DNA from: Duganella sp. BJB476
GTDB taxonomy: Bacteria; Pseudomonadota; Gammaproteobacteria; Burkholderiales; Burkholderiaceae_D
NCBI RefSeq assembly: GCF_003416895.1
Contig: NZ_QVIO01000001.1
Coordinates: 1,426,001-1,490,000, forward strand
DNA length: 64,000 nt
Direction of reading: 5' to 3'
The position numbers and the translations under genes were made by a program. Positions within the stretch are counted from its first letter, which is position 1, and every line of letters starts with the position of its first letter. This document shows, piece after piece, positions 54,001-62,907 of this stretch. A model generated the notes under the pieces. The model made no database searches, had not been told where the DNA came from, and worked only from the letters and a program-made list of their open reading frames with translations.

Positions 54001-54753
54001 ATGCCAACCGTGCAATATGACGACGCAATAGTTTCTTTTGAGGCCGGTCCAGGCCTGCGCGACCTCGTGGTCGGCGAAGGCGAAATGAACAAGGAATTGG
54101 ACCACACCATCGACCAGCAGATATTCCACATCCGCATGGCCAACTCGCAGGGGCGGCGCGAAGCGGCCAGCTTGTTGCTCAAGAAGATGTACGGATGGCG
54201 CGGCTATTCGGTCGATCCCAACGCCAGTCACGCGCTGAACAAGATCACGCTGTTTGCCGAAACCGGCGGACAGACCGTGGGCACCATGTCCTTGTGCCTG
54301 GACAGCGACGAGATGGGCCTGCCCGCCGATGAAAACTTCCGGGACAAGCTGGACGATCTGCGCGCCCAGCACCGGCGCCTGTGCGAGCCTTCGCGGCTGG
54401 CGATCGACAAGGGGGTGTCCAAGCGCGTGTTCGCTGCGCTGATCCACATTTCTTATATTTATGCGCACAATATCCATGGCTATACCGACTACGTGATCGA
54501 AGTCAACCCGCGCCATGTCATGTTCTACAAGCGCATGCTGGGCTTTCGCGATTTCGGCGGCGAACGGCCCTGCACGCGGGTCGGCGCGCCGGCCGTGCTG
54601 CTGCGCCTGGAGCTGGACTATATGGGCGAGCAGATCCGGAAGTTCGGTGGCATGATGGAACAGCAAACCACCGAGCGTTCGTTCTACCCATATTTCTTCC
54701 CGACTTGGGACGAACCGGGTATCACCGGGCGGCTGATCGCGGGCAAGACCTGA
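54001..54753 (+). CDS. N-acyl amino acid synthase, FeeM-type
   Basis: A 250-residue protein of the GNAT-related FeeM/autoinducer-synthase family, which joins an acyl group from acyl-ACP to an amino acid. The family blocks are HTIDQQIFHIRMANSQGRREAASLLLKKMYGWRGYS, LNKITLFAETGGQTVGTMSLCLDSDEMGLPADE, LCEPSRLAIDKGVSKRVFAALIH and YVIEVNPRHVMFYKRMLGF. The C-terminal YYF/FPYFFPTWDEPG part is more variable. The start may be ATG 54001, or GTG 54010, which has AGGA eight bases upstream. It follows the export lipoprotein by 108 bases and converges, gapless, on the protease gene. The product, a lipid or a signal, is unknown. Confidence 0.85.
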   Translation: MPTVQYDDAIVSFEAGPGLRDLVVGEGEMNKELDHTIDQQIFHIRMANSQGRREAASLLLKKMYGWRGYSVDPNASHALNKITLFAETGGQTVGTMSLCLDSDEMGLPADENFRDKLDDLRAQHRRLCEPSRLAIDKGVSKRVFAALIHISYIYAHNIHGYTDYVIEVNPRHVMFYKRMLGFRDFGGERPCTRVGAPAVLLRLELDYMGEQIRKFGGMMEQQTTERSFYPYFFPTWDEPGITGRLIAGKT

Positions 54754-55506
54754 CTATCTCGGCGGCGGTTCGAGCAGGCTGGAGGGGATGGCGTAGGCGA
54801 TGCCACTGGGTGCGGAAATCGCCGTTTCCTTGACGCCCTTGACGAATACCATGTTGACCACGCCGATCACCTCGCCGGTGTCGGGGTCGAACAACGGGCT
54901 GCCGCTGTTGCCCGGATACGCCGTGCCATCCAGCTGGAATACGGAGTAGGTGGTTTTTTGCAGCTGGCTAAGCAGCTTTCCGTCGAGTTTGCTTGAGCTG
55001 ATCGAGGGCATGGCCACGGGAGTAATCGCCGACACGGTGCAGCGATGGGTAACGTGACGCAAGCCGAGCACCATGCCGAGAGGGAAACCCATAAAGGCTA
55101 GCGATTTCCCCTCGCGCACCTTGGCCGAGTCGCCCATCCTGAGGGCAGGAATCGGCGCGCCCTGAACCCGCAGGCGGGCGAGGTCATGCTCCTTGTCGAT
55201 CATCGTCACCACGGCCGCACGGAACTGGGCGTTTTCGCCCTGACGCACCAGTATGCCCAGGTTGTCGCCCTGGTCGGTGCGCAACAGTTCATTGACCACG
55301 TGGGCGGCGGTGACCACGGTCAAGCCATCTTCGATCACGAAACCTGATCCGACAAACGCCAGTGCCGGGCTGCGGGTCTTCTGAAAACTGCCAATGCCAA
55401 CCACGGACGGCTTGACCAGCTCGATTGTACGGCTGAGTTCGTCCGCGGAGGCAGGCAGGGCCAGACTTAGCGCCAGCAACGCCGGCAAATAGATGGGTTT
55501 CAACAT
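54754..55506 (-). CDS. Secreted trypsin-like serine protease (S1C family, no PDZ domain)
   Basis: A 250-residue protein with a signal peptide (residues 1-22, ending LPASADE) and one trypsin-like domain. The triad is His69 in TAAHVV, Asp108 in KEHDLARL and Ser201 in YPGNSGSPL. It lacks the PDZ domains of DegP/DegS. It is probably a periplasmic quality-control or processing protease; processing of PEP-CTERM or matrix proteins is possible but unproven. Its start overlaps the O-antigen-ligase-like gene by seven bases, so it is co-translated, and its stop abuts that of the FeeM-like gene. Confidence 0.9.
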   Translation of the reverse strand: MLKPIYLPALLALSLALPASADELSRTIELVKPSVVGIGSFQKTRSPALAFVGSGFVIEDGLTVVTAAHVVNELLRTDQGDNLGILVRQGENAQFRAAVVTMIDKEHDLARLRVQGAPIPALRMGDSAKVREGKSLAFMGFPLGMVLGLRHVTHRCTVSAITPVAMPSISSSKLDGKLLSQLQKTTYSVFQLDGTAYPGNSGSPLFDPDTGEVIGVVNMVFVKGVKETAISAPSGIAYAIPSSLLEPPPR

Positions 55507-57875
55507 GGAGTGCTCACGGCAGGAGGGATGGAAGGGACAGGCCGCAGCGCGGCGGCGCACAGCAGCAGCATGAACAGTACGGTAATGCGGGGGACGTCGA
55601 ACAGGCTGTCGAACAGGCCCACGACCTGGAACGCGGCCAGTGCGGCCAGCAAGGCCAGCGCCTGGGCCGCATCCGCGCCGTCGCGCGCGCAGCGCAGCAG
55701 TTCTGCGGCGGCGCTGGACAACAGGCCCACATAGGCCAGCAGCCCTGGCCAGCCCATTTCAAAATACAGGTTAAGTCCGAGGTTCTTGAGGTGCCAGGGC
55801 AGGTGATGACGATCGCTGCTGAAGAACCAGTAATTGTTAGCGTCGGAAAAGGTACCGTTGCGCACCAGTTCATGCAGGCTGTCGAGATTGCGCAAGCTCA
55901 CATTGTCGATATCCAGCGCGGCGTGTTCGCCTTCCACGGCGATTTCCAGCTGCACCCGCCGGCCCGCCTGTCCCAGGACGCCAGACGACAATGGAAATTG
56001 ATACCTCTGCCAATACGGCGCATGAGGGAGCTGTCGCATAGGCAGGGGAATGCAGCCCTGTGGATAGAGCAGCTGGCGTTCGCACAAATTCACTTGCAGG
56101 AAGGCGGGCGCGCCCCCGTTCCATACGTCCAGCGCCAACAGGTAGGAGGTGCCGCTTTCGATGGGGACGATTTGCAGCAGGCGCAGCAGTTCGCCATAAC
56201 CTGCCGGATACTCTCCGGCGGACAGCCGCAGGAAGCGATTGCCATCCTGATCCAGGTAGCGATAGCTGGCCGGGACCTCGTGTTGCTGGTTGCGCCAAAA
56301 ATACAGGGAGGGGAATTTACCCAGCCCGGCGCCCAGGATTACGGTGCCCAGGTCGTCGTCCATCATGCCTATCGCGTTGCTCCAGTGCCGGACGCGTCCG
56401 GACAGGTCGCTGCCGGTGCTGGCAAACCGCTCGCCGACGAAGTAGCCGTTGTAGACGGGAATGGCAGTTGCCAGCACCAATGCGCAGGTCATCAGCGCCG
56501 TCAGGCTGCCGCGTCGCAGGCGCCACAGCGGGCGCCTGCGCAGGACGTTGAGCGCGAGCGGCGACATGGCCGTCAGCAGCAAGCCCGCACTCGGCGCCAG
56601 CGTGGCCGCACCGGCATGATGGTAGGCGATCCATACTGCATTGACCGACAGCCCCGCCAAGGCCAGCATGGCTAAAGGCAATAGCGGGTGCGGGCGGCAG
56701 GCGGCCAATGCGAACGCGGCCAACGAGACCAGAAAGAGCAGATACGGACTCTTCAACATGGCCACCGGCGGTTCGCCGACCGGCAACAGCCACGCCAAGC
56801 CGCCGGCCACCACGGTGCCGCAAATCAGGCTGCTCGCCAGGACGAGTGGCCGCAAGGGCAGGGCGGAAAGTATCAACGCCGCCGTCAACAAAGCCAGCGC
56901 CGCTCCAAAGCCGCGATAGCCGCTGCTGTCGAACACCACGCCCAGCACGCAGGCGGCCAGCGCGCCCGCCGCCACGACGATGAGCGGTGCGCGCCACCGG
57001 CGTCTGCGCGATCCGGCGCGTAACGCCCCCATCAACGGGATGCCGGCAAGGATGGGCGCGGCCAACGCATAGGCCGCGTACAGCCCGCGCGAAAAGGTCG
57101 CCAGGCCGGCGTACAGCGCCAGCGGCAACATCAGCAGCGCCGCCGCTTGCCGCGCCGGCCGGTGTTTGCCAAACAGCCAGGCCGCCAGCAAGGGGAAGCT
57201 CATCGCCAGGTAGCCGTCCAGTGCCGCGCCGCCGGTGTGCATGGCGGAGAACGGCGCCGTGATGCGATAGTCGCTGGAGAAGTTGAGCAAGCCCGGAAAT
57301 TGCCAACGCTCCCAGATCGCGGCGGCGCTGGCTAATAGCAGGCCGATCAACATGCCGGGTATCAGGAAACGGCGCAGGCCCGCCAGATCGGGGCCAAGCG
57401 CCTGCTTCAACGGCGCCAGCAGCACGTAGCTCCAGAACCATGCCTTGCCGACGCGCAGCGCGTTGTAAGGACTCAAGTAGTTGTTGAAGGAATTGGCGTC
57501 TATGGGCGGCAACGGCCGCAATCCGCGCCACAGCGCGATACAGCAGGCACCGGCCAGCAGCCATAGGCTGCAGCGGAACAGCGGTGGAAACACCGGGCGC
57601 ATGCCGCGTGTGTCGAAGTGCCAGTAGCAAACGCCGGCCGTCAGCAGCAGGAGCAGGTCGATTTCTTCCAGAAAGAACCAGCCGGTATGCGGCGCCAGAT
57701 CCAGCACGGGAAGCAATGCCGGCAAGGCCAGCAGCCAAAGCACAGGCCGCCACCACAGCAAGGCGCCGTATGCCAACAGGATGGCGGAGAGCCAGCTGTC
57801 ATGCAGGGGATAGACGCTCAGCGCCAAGATCAGTCCGCCGAAAAATGCTACGGAAAGGAGGCGGACGCACATCAT
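55500..57875 (-). CDS. Large O-antigen ligase/Wzy-like protein with jelly-roll-like insert
   Basis: A 791-residue membrane protein with roughly fourteen helices. The O-antigen-ligase-type core includes NYLSPYNALRVGKAWFWSY, LATFSRGLYAAYALA and GRVRHWSNAIGMMDDDLGTVILGAGLG. Residues about 570-665 are a beta-rich soluble insert (ESGTSYLLALDVWNGGAPAFL, RRVQLEIAVEGEHAALDIDN), reminiscent of a carbohydrate-binding jelly roll, followed by NGTFSDANNYWFFSSDRHH and two or three more helices. It may ligate or polymerise glycan units and hold the chain with the insert. TAGGAG precedes the first ATG. It overlaps the protease gene by seven bases and is the second ligase-like protein in the locus. Confidence 0.82.
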   Translation of the reverse strand: MMCVRLLSVAFFGGLILALSVYPLHDSWLSAILLAYGALLWWRPVLWLLALPALLPVLDLAPHTGWFFLEEIDLLLLLTAGVCYWHFDTRGMRPVFPPLFRCSLWLLAGACCIALWRGLRPLPPIDANSFNNYLSPYNALRVGKAWFWSYVLLAPLKQALGPDLAGLRRFLIPGMLIGLLLASAAAIWERWQFPGLLNFSSDYRITAPFSAMHTGGAALDGYLAMSFPLLAAWLFGKHRPARQAAALLMLPLALYAGLATFSRGLYAAYALAAPILAGIPLMGALRAGSRRRRWRAPLIVVAAGALAACVLGVVFDSSGYRGFGAALALLTAALILSALPLRPLVLASSLICGTVVAGGLAWLLPVGEPPVAMLKSPYLLFLVSLAAFALAACRPHPLLPLAMLALAGLSVNAVWIAYHHAGAATLAPSAGLLLTAMSPLALNVLRRRPLWRLRRGSLTALMTCALVLATAIPVYNGYFVGERFASTGSDLSGRVRHWSNAIGMMDDDLGTVILGAGLGKFPSLYFWRNQQHEVPASYRYLDQDGNRFLRLSAGEYPAGYGELLRLLQIVPIESGTSYLLALDVWNGGAPAFLQVNLCERQLLYPQGCIPLPMRQLPHAPYWQRYQFPLSSGVLGQAGRRVQLEIAVEGEHAALDIDNVSLRNLDSLHELVRNGTFSDANNYWFFSSDRHHLPWHLKNLGLNLYFEMGWPGLLAYVGLLSSAAAELLRCARDGADAAQALALLAALAAFQVVGLFDSLFDVPRITVLFMLLLCAAALRPVPSIPPAVSTPC

Positions 57876-58060
57876 GAGACTCTCCTAGGCGAACGGTAGG
57901 GATAGAGTAGGAACTCTGGTCGCGACGCTCTTTGATACGCCACAAACGGAAGCGCCTTGCGGCGCAATCGGCGCTGGTTTGCGACACCTCAACAGCCCTC
58001 GTGAAGCGCTCCGTAGAATCGGCCGAGACGCAGGTTTAACGCTTAGACGCGAGGTGAATT

Positions 58061-59341
58061 ATGGAAGTGGTGGCCGTGGTGGGATTGGGATATGTGGGTC
58101 TGTCGCTGGCGGTGGCTTTCGGCACGCGCCGCCGTACCATTGGTGTTGACCTGTCCGCGCGCAAGGTGGCGAGCTACCGGCGCGGCATCGATCCGGGTGC
58201 GGAAGTGAGCAGTGAGCAATTTGCCGCGGCGCGCCTGCTGGAGATGGGCTGCGATCCCGCAGCGTTGAGCGAGGCCGACTATATCGTGGTGGCCGTGCCG
58301 ACGCCGGTGGACAGCGCCCATCAGCCGGATTTTTCCGCGCTGGTCGGCGCCAGCCAGTCGGTGGGGCGCCACATGAAGGCGGGCGCGGTGGTGATCTACG
58401 AATCCACCGTCTACCCGGGCGCCACCGAGGAGATCTGTATCCCGGTGCTGGAGCAATGCTCGGGACTGAAGTGGCAGCGGGATTTCCATGTCGGCTTCTC
58501 GCCCGAGCGCATCAACCCAGGCGACAGCGAGCACACGCTGGCGACCATACGCAAGATCGTCGCCGGCGACGACCACGCCACCTTGCAGCGCGTGGCCGCG
58601 CTGTACGAGGAAGTGGTGGACGCCGGTGTGCATCGCGCATCCAGCATCATGGTCGCCGAGGCCGCCAAAGTGATCGAGAATACCCAGCGCGACCTCAATA
58701 TCGCGCTGATGAACGAGCTGGCCATCATCTTCGACCGCTTGAACATCGACACGCTGGAAGTCTTGCAGGCGGCCGGCACCAAGTGGAATTTCTTGCCGTT
58801 CAGGCCAGGCCTGGTAGGCGGGCATTGTATCGGCGTCGATCCCTACTACCTGACGCACAAGGCGGAAATGCTGGGCTACCATCCGCACGTGATCCTGGCC
58901 GGGCGCCGCATCAACGACGGCATGGCCAAGTTTGTTGCCGAGAAAACGGTCAAGGAAATGGTGCGCGCCGGATTCAAACTCAAGGGATGCCGGGTTAATG
59001 TGCTCGGGCTGACGTTCAAGGAAAACTGTCCGGACTTGCGCAATTCCAAGGTCGCGGACCTGATCGTCGAGCTGCAATCCTATGGTTTGCAAGTCCATGT
59101 GCACGACCCGGTGGCGGACCCGGACGAAGCACACCATGAATACGGTGTGCGGCTGGAGCAGTGGGACGAACTGCCCTGCGCGGAAGCGATGATCAGCGCG
59201 GTGGCCCATCGCGAACTGTCGGAACGTCCCTTGCATCAGGTCCGGGCCAAGATCGTCCAGGACGGCTGCTTCATCGACCTCAAGTCCCAGTTCGACGAGC
59301 AGGCCTTGCGTGAAAGTGGACTCAATGTCTGGAGGCTATGA
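58061..59341 (+). CDS. tviB: UDP-N-acetylglucosamine/galactosamine dehydrogenase, TviB/WbpO-type
   Basis: A 426-residue nucleotide sugar 6-dehydrogenase. The N-terminal NAD-binding motif is [31 protein letters not shown] and [10 protein letters not shown] follow, and the catalytic Cys256 sits in [17 protein letters not shown]. The C-terminal UDP-binding domain has [17 protein letters not shown]. It oxidises the 6-hydroxyl to a uronic acid, so the polymer should contain an amino-uronic acid. GAGGTGAATT gives a clear ribosome site. It is coupled to the epimerase gene by a four-base overlap. Whether it uses GlcNAc or GalNAc cannot be told from sequence alone; the Vi antigen enzyme TviB is the nearest named match. 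Confidence 0.92.
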   Translation: MEVVAVVGLGYVGLSLAVAFGTRRRTIGVDLSARKVASYRRGIDPGAEVSSEQFAAARLLEMGCDPAALSEADYIVVAVPTPVDSAHQPDFSALVGASQSVGRHMKAGAVVIYESTVYPGATEEICIPVLEQCSGLKWQRDFHVGFSPERINPGDSEHTLATIRKIVAGDDHATLQRVAALYEEVVDAGVHRASSIMVAEAAKVIENTQRDLNIALMNELAIIFDRLNIDTLEVLQAAGTKWNFLPFRPGLVGGHCIGVDPYYLTHKAEMLGYHPHVILAGRRINDGMAKFVAEKTVKEMVRAGFKLKGCRVNVLGLTFKENCPDLRNSKVADLIVELQSYGLQVHVHDPVADPDEAHHEYGVRLEQWDELPCAEAMISAVAHRELSERPLHQVRAKIVQDGCFIDLKSQFDEQALRESGLNVWRL

Positions 59342-60402
59342 TGGCCGACTACGAAGATGGCACACCCGTCACCACCTGCTACCAGGATGTGCGCGAACAT
59401 CTGCAGCAGCGACAGTACCGCTGGGTGATCACCGGGGTTGCGGGTTTCATCGGATCGAACCTGTTGCAGACCTTGTTGGAACTGGGGCAGCGGGTGGTTG
59501 GACTAGATAACTTCCTGACCGGCTACCGTCACAACCTGGAGCAGGTGAGGGATGCGGTGGGGCCGGAAGCCTGGCGCTGTTTTGAATTGATCGAAGGCGA
59601 CATACGCGATACGGCGACCTGCAACCGTGCCTGCGACAGCGCCGATTTCGTGCTGCACCAGGCCGCGCTGGGTTCGGTAACGCGCTCCCTGCGCGAGCCC
59701 CTGCTATGCAACGACATCAATATCGGCGGCTACCTCAACGTGCTGGAGGCGGCCCGCCTGGCCGGTGTGCGGCGCATCGTCTATGCCGCCTCCAGCGCCA
59801 GTTACGGCGATCATCCCGCCTTGCCCAAGCAGGAGGCCCAGGTCGGAAAAGCCCTGTCGCCGTATGCCTTGACCAAGTATGTGAACGAATTGTATGCGGA
59901 TGTCTATGCGCGTTGCTACGCCACCGAATGCATCGGCCTCAGGTATTTCAACGTGTTCGGCCCGCGCCAGGATCCTTCCGGCGCTTACGCCGCGGTCATT
60001 CCACAGTGGATCGCGGCGATGATAGGGCGACGCCGGCTGGTGATCAACGGCGATGGCGAAACCAGCCGGGATTTCTGCTATGTGGCGAATGCCGTGCAGG
60101 CCAACCTGCTGGCGGCATTGACTGATCGCAAGGACGCGGTCAACCAGGTCTACAACGTCGCGCTCAACGCCCGCACCAGCTTGAACGAACTGTACCTGAT
60201 GCTGCATGGCTTGCTGGTGGAGCGCTACCCACACTTGCGCGATTATCAGCCCGAGTATGGCGAGTTCCGCGCCGCCGATGTGCGCCATTCGCAGGCCGAC
60301 ATCTCCAAGGCCATGGAGTTGCTGGGCTACGCGCCGACTCACGATCTGCGGCGCGGACTCAGGCAGGCTTTGCGCTGGTATGTGGAGTATCTGGGTGACT
60401 AA
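59338..60402 (+). CDS. tviC: UDP-hexosamine(-uronate) 4-epimerase, TviC/WbpP-type
   Basis: A 354-residue extended SDR epimerase. Motifs: [21 protein letters not shown] (NAD-binding GxxGxxG), [45 protein letters not shown] and the catalytic YALTK with [35 protein letters not shown] is typical of the WbpP/TviC group, which epimerises C4 of UDP-GlcNAc or its uronate. It follows tviB with an overlap of four bases. Its 3' end overlaps the convergent SpoVR gene by 44 bases. Confidence 0.92.
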   Translation: MMADYEDGTPVTTCYQDVREHLQQRQYRWVITGVAGFIGSNLLQTLLELGQRVVGLDNFLTGYRHNLEQVRDAVGPEAWRCFELIEGDIRDTATCNRACDSADFVLHQAALGSVTRSLREPLLCNDINIGGYLNVLEAARLAGVRRIVYAASSASYGDHPALPKQEAQVGKALSPYALTKYVNELYADVYARCYATECIGLRYFNVFGPRQDPSGAYAAVIPQWIAAMIGRRRLVINGDGETSRDFCYVANAVQANLLAALTDRKDAVNQVYNVALNARTSLNELYLMLHGLLVERYPHLRDYQPEYGEFRAADVRHSQADISKAMELLGYAPTHDLRRGLRQALRWYVEYLGD

Positions 60403-61756
60403 CCGTCAACGTTCGCGGCACTCCGCGAAAGTCCACCGTCAATAAGGTGACCGGCTTGCGCCAGATGCGGGCCACATAATTGAGCACTTGCTCCGCTGCG
60501 GCCAGGTCCAGCCCGCGGCCATCGTTGGCATGGTCGTGCCGCAAGACCAGGCTCCGGTCGTCCTGCACCTTGTCGACGGCGATGCGCGGCGCGCCGTAAT
60601 TGTATTTCGGTCCCAGGATCGCTTCCCTTACCTCATGAATATCGCGGCTGAGCATGCGCGTCTCGCCATCCTTGCGCATCTGGTAGCTGAACAGGCCCAG
60701 CTCCGATGCCAGCTCCGCGTCCAGATAGTTGCGGACGAAGCCGAAATCGTCCTCCTCGCCGCAAATTCGGCGCGCCGCCTCAATGCCTTGCCGCTCCACG
60801 ATGCGCTCCCACATGCTGAAGCCAAGGTGGTAGGGATTGACCGCCAGCGCCAACTGCTGCTCGCCCGCGTAAGGCCGCACTACGTCGGAGTGCGCCTTGA
60901 GCGCTTGCAGGTAGATCGCATGCGGCAGGAACTCAGCCTCCCGCAACAAGCGCGCGTGCCAGTAGGAAGCCCAGCCTTCGTTCATGATCTGACAGGCATG
61001 CACCGGATAGAAATAGAACGACTCTTCACGCACGGCCAGGAATATGTCGCGTTCCCAGTCCTGCAGTTCCGGCGCGTAGTGTGCTATGAACCACAGCAAG
61101 TCGTATTCGGGATGTGGCGGCACGGGTGGGCGCCCGTCTGCCGGTGGCGTCGCAGCGGGCTCGCCCGGCAGCGATCGGTAGCGTTGCTGAAAATGCCCCT
61201 GTGCAGCCTCAGCCTCTGGCGGCGGTGGTTTGGCGTCGGGGTAGGGCGGGCGGTACAACTCCTGCTGGATATCGATGTGCGGCTCCAGGGCCAGCGCCGC
61301 GTCCAGCACGGCTTCCACCCGCCGCTGGCCGTTCCGCGCCAGTGCCAGTTCCAGGCGATGGGCGCGGGCCGCGCTTTGTTCGAGGATATGTCCGCCCGCC
61401 ATTTTCAGGAAACGGTCGAACAAGCTGTTGCGCCGAACAAAATCCGCATGGCCGATCACATGGGCGGCCACCAGCGTATTTTCGGCCAGGCTGTTCTGAT
61501 TCATCATGTAGGCGCGGCACGGATCGCCGGGGAACATCACCTCGAAGATGCGCGAATGTCCCATGTTCTGATGTAGCAGCTGGTGGATGTAGCGCAGGCC
61601 GAACGACCAGTGATGCATGCGCACCGGCACGCCGTACACCGCGATTTCAAGCATGAAATTCTGCGGCACCAGTTCGAAATCGACCGGGCAGTATTCCAGC
61701 CCAAGCTCGCTGGCGAGTTGCTCGATGCGGGCGGTCCAGTCTTCAAGCGTACTCAT
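60359..61756 (-). CDS. ycgB: SpoVR family protein (YcgB-like)
   Basis: A 465-residue cytoplasmic protein of the conserved SpoVR family, named from Bacillus spore cortex formation but widespread in Gram-negatives. Family motifs: [75 protein letters not shown] and [16 protein letters not shown]. In enterobacteria it sits with YeaH and the PrkA/YeaG kinase in the sigma-S regulated stress response. The same trio is present here in order and on one strand. The ATG 61756 overlaps yeaH by four bases. Its biochemical activity is not settled. It overlaps tviC by 44 bases at the 3' ends. Confidence 0.92.
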   Translation of the reverse strand: MSTLEDWTARIEQLASELGLEYCPVDFELVPQNFMLEIAVYGVPVRMHHWSFGLRYIHQLLHQNMGHSRIFEVMFPGDPCRAYMMNQNSLAENTLVAAHVIGHADFVRRNSLFDRFLKMAGGHILEQSAARAHRLELALARNGQRRVEAVLDAALALEPHIDIQQELYRPPYPDAKPPPPEAEAAQGHFQQRYRSLPGEPAATPPADGRPPVPPHPEYDLLWFIAHYAPELQDWERDIFLAVREESFYFYPVHACQIMNEGWASYWHARLLREAEFLPHAIYLQALKAHSDVVRPYAGEQQLALAVNPYHLGFSMWERIVERQGIEAARRICGEEDDFGFVRNYLDAELASELGLFSYQMRKDGETRMLSRDIHEVREAILGPKYNYGAPRIAVDKVQDDRSLVLRHDHANDGRGLDLAAAEQVLNYVARIWRKPVTLLTVDFRGVPRTLTVSHPDTPHTSAKPA

Positions 61757-62898
61757 CCCCTTTCCTCGGCGGCAGCCTGCTGCGTCAGAAATTGTTTCAG
61801 CGCGCCGATGATGTCCTCGCTCTGGGTCAGCACCACGCTGGACAAGGGCAGCCCCTGCCGCTCGCGCTCCTTCCACAGCCGCCCCATCTCGGTCTCCAGC
61901 ATGCGCGGCATGCCGGGCAAGGTCTCGACATACCCGAGATAGTTCATGCGGCCAGCAAGTTGGCCCAGCAGCTTGCTGGCCGCCGTCCGGTCTTCGGAAA
62001 AGTTATCGCCGTCCGAGGCGTAGAACAGATAGCTGTTGTAGCTGCTGGCGTCATAATGCTGGTCGAGCAGCGATCGCGCGAGCTCAAACCCGGTAGACGC
62101 CATCGTGCCGCCCATGCCGCTGACCTCGAAGAAGTCGCTTTCGTTGAACTCCCACGCGCGCGCCGCGTGGGCCAGAAAGCGCAGTTCCAACCGGCGGTAG
62201 CTACGGCGCAGACCTTGCAGCGCAAGGAAGAAGAAGGTCTTGGCCAGACGCCGCTCGGCCTGCGTCATGCTGCTGGAGACATCGAGCACCATGAACACCA
62301 CGGCGTTACTGCTGGGGCGCGGCCGTTCCACCAACTGGCGAAAGCGCAAGTCTTCATTGGTAAATGCCGCCGGCGCAGTCTGCACCGCGCGCCGTTTGAC
62401 GGCCTCCTTGATGGTGCGGCGGCGGTCCAGCCGCGAACGGGCGCCATGTTTGTCCCAGCCGCGATGCAGCAGTTCCGGTTGCTCCAGCGTGGCATTGCCG
62501 CGCGGCTGCAGCGACGGCAGCTGAAATTCCTGCCACAGCCAGTCGACGATGTCGTCGATGGCAAACTCCATCATCAGCGTGACCGCGCCCGGTGCGTTGC
62601 CGGCGCCGCCTTCATCGCCGAAGCTGTCTTCCGGCGGCAGCAACAGGTCACCCGGCTGGCCGGGGCCCTGGCCGGCGCCGGTGGTGCTATTGTTTTCAGC
62701 GAGGCGAAAGTGCGCATGCTCCAACAGCCGCAGCGGCACCTGCACGCTGCGCTGGCCGGGGGCGCTCATCAGTTCGGAAGAGGATATGATCTCCGGCAAG
62801 TGATCACGCACAGCATCGCGCACCTTGTCGTTGTGCCGCAGCCAGTCGCGCGCCCCTCGGGAGAACAATTCGTACCAGTCGCGTTGGCCTGTCTGCAT
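61753..62898 (-). CDS. yeaH: DUF444 protein, YeaH/YhbH family
   Basis: A 381-residue protein of the DUF444 family with a von Willebrand A-like fold. The metal-ion-dependent site is visible in VVFMVLDVSSSMTQAERRLAKTFFFLALQGLR (DxSxS), with FEVSGMGGTMASTGFELA and LFYASDGDNFSEDRTAA completing the ligand loops. It probably works as a partner or substrate of the PrkA kinase. It has a glycine-rich stretch near residues 74-105 (TTGAGQGPGQPGD) typical of the family. It overlaps SpoVR by four bases and is 9 bases after the PrkA gene. Confidence 0.93.
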   Translation of the reverse strand: MQTGQRDWYELFSRGARDWLRHNDKVRDAVRDHLPEIISSSELMSAPGQRSVQVPLRLLEHAHFRLAENNSTTGAGQGPGQPGDLLLPPEDSFGDEGGAGNAPGAVTLMMEFAIDDIVDWLWQEFQLPSLQPRGNATLEQPELLHRGWDKHGARSRLDRRRTIKEAVKRRAVQTAPAAFTNEDLRFRQLVERPRPSSNAVVFMVLDVSSSMTQAERRLAKTFFFLALQGLRRSYRRLELRFLAHAARAWEFNESDFFEVSGMGGTMASTGFELARSLLDQHYDASSYNSYLFYASDGDNFSEDRTAASKLLGQLAGRMNYLGYVETLPGMPRMLETEMGRLWKERERQGLPLSSVVLTQSEDIIGALKQFLTQQAAAEERG

Positions 62899-62907
62899 GG
62901 TCTGGCC

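Noticed and set aside
53973..54001. TTGACA at 53973-53978 as the -35 box of the FeeM-like gene
   Set aside because: The -10 position would fall at the start codon and reads ACAGGA, so no usable promoter follows.
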